A DNA stretch of 64,000 nt from Bifidobacterium avesanii (GTDB lineage: Bacteria; Actinomycetota; Actinomycetes; Actinomycetales; Bifidobacteriaceae): positions 1-64,000 of the forward strand of contig NZ_WBSN01000015.1 of assembly GCF_009299475.1 (NCBI RefSeq), given 5' to 3'. The position numbers and the translations under genes were made by a program. Below, piece by piece: positions 38,440 through 46,313 of this stretch. Numbering within the stretch: the first letter of the stretch is position 1; every line of letters starts with the position of its first letter. The notes under the pieces were generated by a model. The model saw only the letters and a list, made by a program, of their open reading frames with translations, did not search any database and was not told the origin of the DNA.

Positions 38440-38594
38440 GGACGAGGCGCGCTTTGCCGGACGGGGTGCGTTTCTTCGCGGACAGGGAGCGTTTCTTCGG
38501 ACAGGGAGCGCTCACTCCCTGTCCATGGGATTGAAAAACGGCCGTTTTCCAAGGTTTTTCGCCGCGCCGGACGGGGAGCGGGCGCTCCCTGTCC
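38440..38594. repeat. 96-bp twin-palindrome element, copy C, plus three tandem half-sites
   Basis: Palindromic cores at 38499-38524 and 38569-38594 (26 bp each, 44 bp apart) match copies A and B in layout. The spacer contains the perfect palindrome AAAACGGCCGTTTT. Three additional half cores (GGACGAGGCGCG, GGACGGGGTGCG, GGACAGGGAGCG) precede it at 38440, 38459 and 38480, with steps of 19-21 bases. The whole sits in the 433-base region between the divergent RsmC-like and hflX genes, which otherwise shows no gene. Confidence 0.85.
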
Positions 38595-38744
38595 GTCCGC
38601 CCACCTGCTCCCGGGCCGTCCCCGCCCCCGCTCCCGGTCCGGCGTCCGGCGGGTGGGACGTTGCGCCCGGTCCCGTGCGGGGCGGATTGTCGGGCAAAAT
38701 GCCCATAATGGCAGCGAAACGAACAGCGACCAGCAGAGGTGCCA

Positions 38745-40241
38745 TTGACCCAGCCCGAAGACTTCGAAACCAATCCGAACGACGACCCGTCCGCGTCCGA
38801 CGGCGTGCTGTCGAGCCAGTCCGACGTGCTGCTGGAGCGTCCGCTGGACCCGGGCGCGGAATCCCACGATCTGGCGTGGGAGGAGCGCGAGCAGCGCAAC
38901 CAGCTGAAGCGCGTGGCGGGTCTGGGTGAGCTCAAGGACGTCACCGAGGTCGAATACCGCAAGGTCAGGCTCGAGCGCGTGGTGCTCGTGGGCGTGTGGT
39001 CGAGCGCCGTCACCACGGCCGCGAAGGCGGAGGAATCCCTGCGTGAGCTGGCCGCACTGGCCGAGACCGCGGGCGCCGTGGTGTGCGACGGTCTGCTCCA
39101 GCATCGCTTCAAGCCGGACGCGGCCACCTACGTGGGCTCCGGCAAGGCGCGCGAGATCGCGGACATCGTGGCCGTGGACGAGGCCGACACGATCATCGTG
39201 GACGACGATCTGGCCCCCTCGCAGCGCCGCGCCCTGGAGGACGTGGCCAAGGTCAAGGTGGTGGACCGCACCGCCGTCATTCTGGACATCTTCGCCCAGC
39301 ATGCCACGAGCCGCGAGGGCAAGGCGCAGGTGGAGCTCGCCCAGCTCGAGTACATGCTGCCCCGACTGCGCGGCTGGGGCGGCTCTTTGTCCCGCCAGGC
39401 CGGCGGACGCGCCGCCGGCGCCGACGCGGGCATCGGCTCCCGAGGCCCGGGCGAGACGAAGATCGAAATGGACCGCCGCGTCATCCGCAGCCGCATCGCG
39501 CGCCTCAAGCGCCAGATCCGCGAGATGGCCCCGGCCCGCGAGGTCAAGCGCGGGTCGCGCCGTCGCTACGGCCTGCCCACGGTGGCGGTGGTGGGGTACA
39601 CCAACGCCGGCAAGTCGTCGCTCACCAACCGGCTCACCGGCTCGGCGGAACTCGTGGAGAACGCGCTGTTCGCCACGCTGGACACCGCCGTGCGCCGCGC
39701 CACCTCGCGCGACGGCCGCTTCTACGCCTACGTGGACACGGTCGGCTTTGTGCGCCGGCTGCCCACGCAGCTCGTCGAGGCGTTCAAGTCCACGCTGGAG
39801 GAGGTCGCCGAGGCCGACGTGATCCTGCACGTGGTCGACGGCTCGCACCCCGACCCGTTCTCGCAGATCGACGCGGTCAACGCCGTGCTCGCGGACATCC
39901 CCGGCACCGAATCCATCCCGCGCGTCGTCGCGTTCAACAAGGCCGACCGCATCGACGGGGCGACCCGCGCACGTCTGGGCGAGCTGGACCCGGAGGCGCA
40001 TGTGGTCTCCGCGTATTCGGGGGAGGGGATCGACGCGCTGCGCGACGCGATCGAGTCGCTGCTGCCCACGCCGAACGTGCACGTGGAGGCGCTGCTGCCG
40101 TATTCCGCCGGTTCGCTCGTCTCGCAGATCCGCGAATACGGCAAGGTGGACGCGGTGGAGTACCTCGCCGAGGGCGTGCGCGTGGAGGCGGACGTGAGCG
40201 ACCGTCTGGCCGCGCGCGTGGTGGAGCAGTCGATCGGGTAG
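38745..40241 (+). CDS. hflX: ribosome-associated GTPase HflX
   Basis: This 498-residue GTPase splits or rescues ribosomes under stress. The HflX N-terminal domain contains GSGKAREIAD and DDLAPSQRRALED; a glycine-rich linker (SRGPGETKIE) leads to the G domain with G1 GYTNAGKSS (near 285-293), G3 DTVGF (near 331) and G4 NKAD (near 399). Start choice is unusual: no ATG exists, AGAGG lies 5-6 bases before TTG 38745, and a GTG at 38739 overlaps that site. The neighbourhood with hrpA and an rRNA methyltransferase fits a ribosome-quality theme. Confidence 0.92.
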   Translation: MTQPEDFETNPNDDPSASDGVLSSQSDVLLERPLDPGAESHDLAWEEREQRNQLKRVAGLGELKDVTEVEYRKVRLERVVLVGVWSSAVTTAAKAEESLRELAALAETAGAVVCDGLLQHRFKPDAATYVGSGKAREIADIVAVDEADTIIVDDDLAPSQRRALEDVAKVKVVDRTAVILDIFAQHATSREGKAQVELAQLEYMLPRLRGWGGSLSRQAGGRAAGADAGIGSRGPGETKIEMDRRVIRSRIARLKRQIREMAPAREVKRGSRRRYGLPTVAVVGYTNAGKSSLTNRLTGSAELVENALFATLDTAVRRATSRDGRFYAYVDTVGFVRRLPTQLVEAFKSTLEEVAEADVILHVVDGSHPDPFSQIDAVNAVLADIPGTESIPRVVAFNKADRIDGATRARLGELDPEAHVVSAYSGEGIDALRDAIESLLPTPNVHVEALLPYSAGSLVSQIREYGKVDAVEYLAEGVRVEADVSDRLAARVVEQSIG

Positions 40242-40284
40242 GCGTTCGGATCGTTGGCCCGCCTGTTCGGGTAATCGATGAAAT

Positions 40285-40298
40285 TGTGAGCGATAACA
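40285..40298 (+). promoter_or_regulatory. LacI-family operator-like site before ldh
   Basis: TGTGAGCGATAACA is an imperfect palindrome of the LacI-family type and lies about 125 bases before ldh. A second palindrome, TTGCGA ACAC TCGCAA, is at 40303-40318. Bifidobacteria are reported to control central carbon genes, including ldh, with a global LacI-type regulator (AraQ), so this is a candidate site; the match to that regulator is inference. Confidence 0.4.
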
Positions 40299-40379
40299 CC
40301 CTTTGCGAACACTCGCAATGTGCGTGTTGCCGTGAGTTGGCTTTCGTCAGCCGCCCCGGTTATTGTGTGTATCGAGTGA

Positions 40380-41387
<1,008 letters not shown>

Positions 41388-41424
41388 TCCTCGATCTTCC
41401 GGTTTCGGTTTTTCCTTTTCACTG

Positions 41425-41460
41425 AAAGCGGGTCCTCTCCGTGCTGGGAGGATCCGCTTT
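41425..41460. terminator. bidirectional terminator between ldh and the MFS gene
   Basis: An AAAGCGG...CTCC / GGGAGGATCCGCTTT stem carries A residues on the left and T residues on the right of its base. It lies between two convergent genes, 38 bases after the ldh stop and 22 bases from the MFS stop. Confidence 0.8.
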
Positions 41461-41481
41461 CGTATGCCGGGTTCGGCGTCG

Positions 41482-42732
41482 TCACTTCACGTTCTTGATG
41501 CCGAACACGGAGACCGCGGCGATCGTGAGCACGATGAAGCCCATGGGGAACAGGCCGGCGTAGCCGAACATGCCGATCACGGCGGCGGCCAGCAGCGGGG
41601 CGAGCATCTGGCCGATGGTGCCGGCCACGTTGAGGAAGGCGAGATCCTTGGCTGCGGTCTTCTGGTTGGGCAGCACGGAGGTCATGAGCGCCTGATCGAG
41701 GGCCACGAAGATGCCGCCGCCGAGGCCGGAGAGCGCCACGTAGATGGTGTACATGAGCGGGGTGGGGATGAAGAACGGCAGCCAGCAGGGCACGCCCACC
41801 AGGAACACGGCCACGGCGACCGGCACCTTGATGGTCTTGATGCGGTCGGCGAGCGGGCCGGAGATCACGGCGGCGACGATGGCCATGACGAGGCTCAGCG
41901 CAGCCATGAGGCTCATCCACTTCGCGGCGGCCTCCTCCGGGGTGTGCATGTAGTCGGTCAGCGTGTACAGGCGGTAGGTGCCGATGCCGCCGGGCATCAT
42001 GTACATGAGGCGCGCGATGGCGGCGAACCAGTAGTCGCGGCCGGCGTGGCGCGGCGGCAGGAAGCTCTCTTTGGCGGCCTCGACCGAGAACTTCGCGCGG
42101 GGTACGTCCCTGTTGGACTTCTCCTGACAGATCACGACGGCGAGGATGAGGGCGATGTCCGCGACGATGAGCAGGACGAACACGCCGGTGGACACGTTGG
42201 TGATGTACAGGGAGGCGAGCGACTGGGCGCCGTTGAGGCCGATCTGCGTGGCGACGCCGAACATGGAGGACGCGGTGCCGCGGTGCTTCGGGGCGATGAG
42301 GTCCGGCATCCACGCCATGGCGGCGGCCATGACTGCGTTGTACCACACCACGTACACGTACCAGGCGCCCAGCGCGAGCGTGGTGTCCGAGGCGGTGGCG
42401 AAGACGATCAGGCAGATCGTGGCGAGGACGCCGCCGCCCACGATCCACGGCGTGCGCGCGCCGAAGCGGGAACGGGTCATGTCGCACAGGGCGCCGCAGA
42501 TGAAGCCGGCGAACACGGAGATGAGCAGCGTGATGGTGGTGGCGCTGGCCGTCATGGCGACCTTGTCGTCCGGGGCGATCATGGCGATCTTCGCGGGCAG
42601 CAGCACGGCGCTGATGCCGAAGAACGGGGCGTAGAAGCCGATGGTCGCGAAGAACTGCGCGATGGACGGCCTCCACGGGAAGTTGGGCTGCTGCGCGTCG
42701 GTGACGGCGGCGTTGGTGACGTTGATGTTCAT
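41482..42732 (-). CDS. MFS / GPH-type sugar transporter
   Basis: This 416-residue membrane transporter with about 12 spans is probably a proton- or cation-coupled sugar importer. The loop between spans 2 and 3 contains CDMTRSRFGARTPWIVGGG, the pattern of the glycoside-pentoside-hexuronide/cation symporter group, and a second such loop is SGPLADRIKTIK. ATG 42732 is preceded by AAAGGAG about 12 bases away. The transcript has a long leader (about 235 bases) that carries a small ORF inside a stem-loop and starts at a promoter overlapping a LacI-type operator. The sugar cannot be named. Confidence 0.82.
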   Translation of the reverse strand: MNINVTNAAVTDAQQPNFPWRPSIAQFFATIGFYAPFFGISAVLLPAKIAMIAPDDKVAMTASATTITLLISVFAGFICGALCDMTRSRFGARTPWIVGGGVLATICLIVFATASDTTLALGAWYVYVVWYNAVMAAAMAWMPDLIAPKHRGTASSMFGVATQIGLNGAQSLASLYITNVSTGVFVLLIVADIALILAVVICQEKSNRDVPRAKFSVEAAKESFLPPRHAGRDYWFAAIARLMYMMPGGIGTYRLYTLTDYMHTPEEAAAKWMSLMAALSLVMAIVAAVISGPLADRIKTIKVPVAVAVFLVGVPCWLPFFIPTPLMYTIYVALSGLGGGIFVALDQALMTSVLPNQKTAAKDLAFLNVAGTIGQMLAPLLAAAVIGMFGYAGLFPMGFIVLTIAAVSVFGIKNVK

Positions 42733-42866
42733 GTGGGCGGTGGCTCCTTTGCTGTGGATGATCGGCGGCGATCCGTTGGTCCGCTTCGGCATGTCCCGCG
42801 ATCGGTTCTGCGATGAATATTCGACGGTGAAGCTCGCGGGTGTGTAAGCGGTTTCTTGATCGTTGA

Positions 42867-42941
42867 TCAGCGCAATGAGGCTCGGCTTCGCTGCTGCAAA
42901 GCTGCCATTCTGTATATGGCAGAAGCGATTTCATGCCTCAT
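42867..42941 (-). CDS. 24-residue leader peptide in the MFS transporter leader
   Basis: On the minus strand an AAAAGGAGG site lies 5 bases before an ATG that opens a 24-codon ORF beginning MRHEIASAIYR, rich in Ala, Arg and Gln, and ending at a TGA at 42867. The first and last codons fall within the outer arms of a 73-base stem-loop. The ORF is 25-30 bases after the predicted transcription start and 135 bases before the transporter. Its site is the best ribosome-binding site in the region. A regulatory leader peptide or a small protein are both possible. Confidence 0.5.
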   Translation of the reverse strand: MRHEIASAIYRMAALQQRSRASLR

Positions 42942-42944
42942 TGC
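42872..42944 (-). ncRNA. structured 5' leader of the MFS transporter mRNA
   Basis: Perfect 10-bp outer arms (GCAATGAGGC / GCCTCATTGC) enclose a GCTTC/GAAGC stem and an inner CTGCCAT/ATGGCAG hairpin. The outer arm covers the start codon of the 24-codon leader ORF. No T tract follows, so it is not a simple terminator. Cis-regulation is inferred from position and structure. Confidence 0.5.
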
Positions 42945-42972
42945 AACCTCCTTTTCCATTGCTGACATGTGT

Positions 42973-43001
42973 ACCATACAGCATTATGTAACCGGTTACA
43001 A
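42973..43001 (-). promoter_or_regulatory. promoter and LacI-type operator of the MFS transporter
   Basis: TGTAACCGGTTACA (42987-43000) is a perfect 14-bp palindrome of the LacI-family type. On the minus strand TTGTAA (-35), a 17-base spacer and TATGGT (-10) overlap it, so a bound repressor would block the polymerase. No LacI-family regulator gene is nearby, so control should come from elsewhere in the genome. The stretch 43002-43258 holds nothing that I can support. Confidence 0.65.
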
Positions 43002-43258
43002 ACCGCGTTTCATGCGGCGTGGCGCACTGTTTGACATGGGCGTCGGGCCGGCGGCGTCCTTGCGTGTTGCCGATTGTGCGCGGCGCGTGCGGAGCGGATG
43101 CATCGGTCGGTGCGCGGGCATCGGTGCTTGACCACGGAAGCGGGGCATTGCGCGCGCGGCCGGCGGAAATGCGGGATTGCGGAATGGAATGCGGCGCTTC
43201 CGTGGTCGCTGTTTGTGGCGCATATACGATTGGCCCGCTCCGATGCTTCGGTGGTGTC

Positions 43259-43310
43259 TTGCGCGTCGCCGCGAACGGGTCTATTCTCAATAAAGTTTTG
43301 TTATTGAGAA
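43259..43310 (+). promoter_or_regulatory. promoter and palindromic operator of the CDF metal exporter
   Basis: TTGCGC (43259-43264), a 17-base spacer and TATTCT (43282-43287) form a promoter. A perfect AT-rich 10-bp inverted repeat (TTCTCAATAA / TTATTGAGAA with a 7-base centre, 43284-43310) overlaps the -10 box and the transcription start. A metal-responsive repressor of the ArsR/SmtB or Fur/Zur kind is the natural guess; the repeat alone does not decide. Confidence 0.6.
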
Positions 43311-43344
43311 CATGGCGCGGGTGCGGCATGGGAACCGAGGAATC

Positions 43345-44298
43345 ATGGCGCATGATCATTCCGCGCACGCGGGCGTGGCCGGCAACGGGGGAGCGGACGA
43401 CGGCGGGCATCAGCGCCGGTTGCTGATGACGCTGGCGCTCACCGCCACCGTGTTCGTGGCGGAGGTCGCGGGCGCGGCCGTCACCGGGTCGCTGGCGCTG
43501 CTGGTGGACGCCGGCCACATGCTCACGGACATGTCCGTGCTCGTCGCGTCCACGATCACCGCGATCCTCATGCGGCGCAAGCCGAACAGCAGCCGGACGT
43601 GGGGCTGGGCGAGGCTCGAGGTGCTCACCGCGGCCGGCGGGGCGATCGTGCTGTTCATCGTGGGCGTGTACGCGCTCGCGGAGGCCGGCATGCGCCTGTT
43701 CGGCGGGCGCGCGGACGGCGTGCGCGACGTGAACCTGCTGCTGTTCTTCGGCATTCTCGGCCTCGCCGCCAACCTCGGGTCGATCGGCATCCTCGCCTCG
43801 CAGCACGCCGACAACATGAACATGCGCGCCGCGTTCCTCGAGGTGATGAACGACGCGCTCGGCTCGGTCGCCGTGGTGGTCTCCGCCGTGGTCATGATAT
43901 CCACCGGATGGGACGGGTTCGACGCGGTGGCGGGCGGCGTGATCGCGATCCTCATGATCCCGCGCGCGATCAAGCTGCTGCACGGCGCCATGCAGGTGCT
44001 GCTCGAGGAGACGCCGCAGGGCCTCGACCTCGACGCCGTGCGGCGGCACTTGGAGGGCGTGCCGCATGTGGTGGCCGTGCACGACCTGCACGCGAGCACC
44101 GTGGCGACCGGCCTGCCGCGCCTCACCGCGCACGTGGTGGTCGAGCGCGGCATGACCATGGAACAGGCCGCCGACGTGCTCCACCAGTTGCAGGACTGCC
44201 TGCGCGAGCATTTCCCCGTGGCGATCGAACACACCACGTTCCAGCTTGAGCCTGACGGCTACGAGGCGAGGAATCCGGAAGAGGCCATGCACTCCTGA
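43345..44298 (+). CDS. cation diffusion facilitator (CzcD/ZitB-like metal exporter)
   Basis: This 317-residue membrane protein probably exports zinc or a related divalent metal in exchange for protons. It has six predicted spans after a His-rich N-terminus (MAHDHSAHAG). The metal site is seen as DAGHMLTD in span 2 and FLEVMNDALGS in span 5, where a Glu takes the place of the usual His. The cytoplasmic C-terminal domain has LHASTVATGLPRLTAHVVV. ATG 43345 follows GAGGA closely; an ATG at 43312 lies within the palindromic operator and is less likely. The AT-rich palindrome at its promoter supports metal-dependent control. Confidence 0.85.
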   Translation: MAHDHSAHAGVAGNGGADDGGHQRRLLMTLALTATVFVAEVAGAAVTGSLALLVDAGHMLTDMSVLVASTITAILMRRKPNSSRTWGWARLEVLTAAGGAIVLFIVGVYALAEAGMRLFGGRADGVRDVNLLLFFGILGLAANLGSIGILASQHADNMNMRAAFLEVMNDALGSVAVVVSAVVMISTGWDGFDAVAGGVIAILMIPRAIKLLHGAMQVLLEETPQGLDLDAVRRHLEGVPHVVAVHDLHASTVATGLPRLTAHVVVERGMTMEQAADVLHQLQDCLREHFPVAIEHTTFQLEPDGYEARNPEEAMHS

Positions 44299-44438
44299 CC
44301 GCGCCGCACGCGACACGCCGAAGAGCGTCGCTCGACGTGCAATTCGTCCCCGAATTTGCGCGTTTCGTCCCCGCACGCCCACGCGCCCCACGATTCCGCG
44401 GTAGGACTGGACGCAAGGCATCGCGGATGGGAGACAGC

Positions 44439-46313
44439 ATGGAAGCGGAAGCAAGAAGCGCCAAGCCTCGCTACGGCATGTGGAGCAACACCGGGTTCAT
44501 GCTGTCCATCGCATGGCGGGTGTCGCGCAATGTGCCGTTCGCCGTCACGGCCATGGCGGTGTGCGCGTCGGGCGCCGCGATCACGGAGCTGTTCATCGCC
44601 CCGGTGATTCTGGGGCGGATCGAATCGCATGCCTCGGCGTCCGGCACCATGCTCGCGATCGCCGCGTTCACGGCCGTGCTCATGGCGTTGAACGGCGCGC
44701 ACGAGTACCTCGACACGTGCAAGGTGTTCGACCGCACCGAGGTGCGTGACAACCTGCTGTGGAGCATCGGTCGCAAGACGGCGGGCACGTCGTACATCAA
44801 CACGCTGGATCCCGCCTTCCGTGCGGCGGAACGCAAATGCAGCGACGCATGCAACAGCAACTGGGCGCCCACGGAACGGTTCTGGAGCACGTGGACGGAA
44901 ATCCTCACCAACGTGATCGGTTTCGCGGTCTATCTGGCGGTGCTGTCCGGACTGGACCCGCGGCTGATCGCGGTGGTGATCGCGACCGCGGCGGCAAGCT
45001 ATCTGTCCGGCAGGCGCATCAACGAGTGGGGCTACCGGCACCGCGAGGAGGGGCAGACCGCCCTCAAACGGTTCGACTATCTCAATGATCTGGGCGCCAA
45101 GCGCGAATACGCGAAGGATATCCGCATCTTCGGCCTTCGCCCGTGGATTCTGGAACTGCGCGCCGGGGCACTGCGCACGCTGGCAGCGTTCCATGCCAGG
45201 CGCGAACGGACCACCATGTGGGCGAACGTGATCGATGTGGCGCTCACCTTCGCGCGCAACGGAGTGGCCTACGCGTACCTCATCTGGATCACACTCGCGC
45301 AGGAACTGTCCGCCTCGCAGTTCCTGCTGTACTTCACGGCGATCAGCGGATTCGGCATGTGGGTGACCGGCATCCTCGACCAGTTCGCGGAACTGAACAA
45401 GGAAAGCTTGGAACTCTCCCAGATTCGCGAGTTCCTCGACTGGCCGGAACCGTTCGCGTTCGAAGACGGCGAACCGCTGCAACGCCGGATCGGCCACGCC
45501 TACCAAATCACTCTGGACCATGTCTCGTTCCGCTACCCGGGCGCGGGCGTGGACACGCTCACGGACGTGAATCTGGACATCCACGCCGGCGAACGCCTCG
45601 CGGTGGTCGGCCTCAACGGGGCCGGCAAAACCACGCTCATCAAGCTCGTGTGCGGATTTCTGGACCCCACAGCCGGCCGGGTGCTGCTGGACGGCGAGGA
45701 CATCCGGCGGTACGACCGACGCGACTACTACGAGCTGTTCGCCGCCGTGTTTCAGGACTTCTCCGTGCTGGACTCCACGATCGCGCAGAACGTGGCACAG
45801 CGGTTCGACGGCATCGACCGCGAGCGCGTGCGCGCATGCCTGCACGAGGCCGGGCTCGCCGACGCGGTGGACGCGCTGCCCGGCGGGCCGGACGCGCACA
45901 TCGGCCGTGCGGTCTACGAGGATGGCGTGGAACTGTCCGGCGGGCAGACGCAGCGGCTCATGCTGGCCCGCGCCCTGTACAAGGACGCGCCGATCCTGCT
46001 GCTCGACGAGCCGACCGCGGCGTTGGACCCGATTGCGGAGAACGACATCTACCTGCACTACAACCGCATGACCGCGGGACGCACGTCGGTGTTCATCTCG
46101 CACCGGCTCGCCTCCACGCGCTTCTGCGACCGGATCATCTTCCTGTCCGACGGCCGGATCGCCGAGCAGGGCACGCACGAGTCGTTGCTGGCCGCAGGCG
46201 GCGGGTACGCCAGGCTGTTCGCGGTGCAGAGCAAGTATTACCGGGACGGCGTGGCCGGCGACACAGGTGGCGACGCCGACGGCACCGACGCGGCCGAAGG
46301 AGGGACGCTATGA
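44439..46313 (+). CDS. ABC exporter half-transporter, first of a heterodimer
   Basis: This 624-residue protein combines a six-span exporter domain (about residues 15-320) with an ABC ATPase domain: Walker A GLNGAGKTT, signature LSGGQTQRL and Walker B LLLDEPTAALD with the catalytic Glu present. GGGAG lies 5 bases before ATG 44439; ATG 44427 is an alternative. Its stop overlaps the next gene by ATGA, so the two half-transporters are made in equal amounts and probably form a heterodimer. No immunity, peptide or regulator gene accompanies them, so drug, lipid or peptide export cannot be told apart. The C-terminus is Gly/Asp-rich. Confidence 0.85.
   Translation: MEAEARSAKPRYGMWSNTGFMLSIAWRVSRNVPFAVTAMAVCASGAAITELFIAPVILGRIESHASASGTMLAIAAFTAVLMALNGAHEYLDTCKVFDRTEVRDNLLWSIGRKTAGTSYINTLDPAFRAAERKCSDACNSNWAPTERFWSTWTEILTNVIGFAVYLAVLSGLDPRLIAVVIATAAASYLSGRRINEWGYRHREEGQTALKRFDYLNDLGAKREYAKDIRIFGLRPWILELRAGALRTLAAFHARRERTTMWANVIDVALTFARNGVAYAYLIWITLAQELSASQFLLYFTAISGFGMWVTGILDQFAELNKESLELSQIREFLDWPEPFAFEDGEPLQRRIGHAYQITLDHVSFRYPGAGVDTLTDVNLDIHAGERLAVVGLNGAGKTTLIKLVCGFLDPTAGRVLLDGEDIRRYDRRDYYELFAAVFQDFSVLDSTIAQNVAQRFDGIDRERVRACLHEAGLADAVDALPGGPDAHIGRAVYEDGVELSGGQTQRLMLARALYKDAPILLLDEPTAALDPIAENDIYLHYNRMTAGRTSVFISHRLASTRFCDRIIFLSDGRIAEQGTHESLLAAGGGYARLFAVQSKYYRDGVAGDTGGDADGTDAAEGGTL

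Noticed and set aside
42867..42944. Rho-independent terminator / attenuator in the MFS leader
   Set aside because: The stem is long and perfect at its base, but no T tract follows on the transcript strand.
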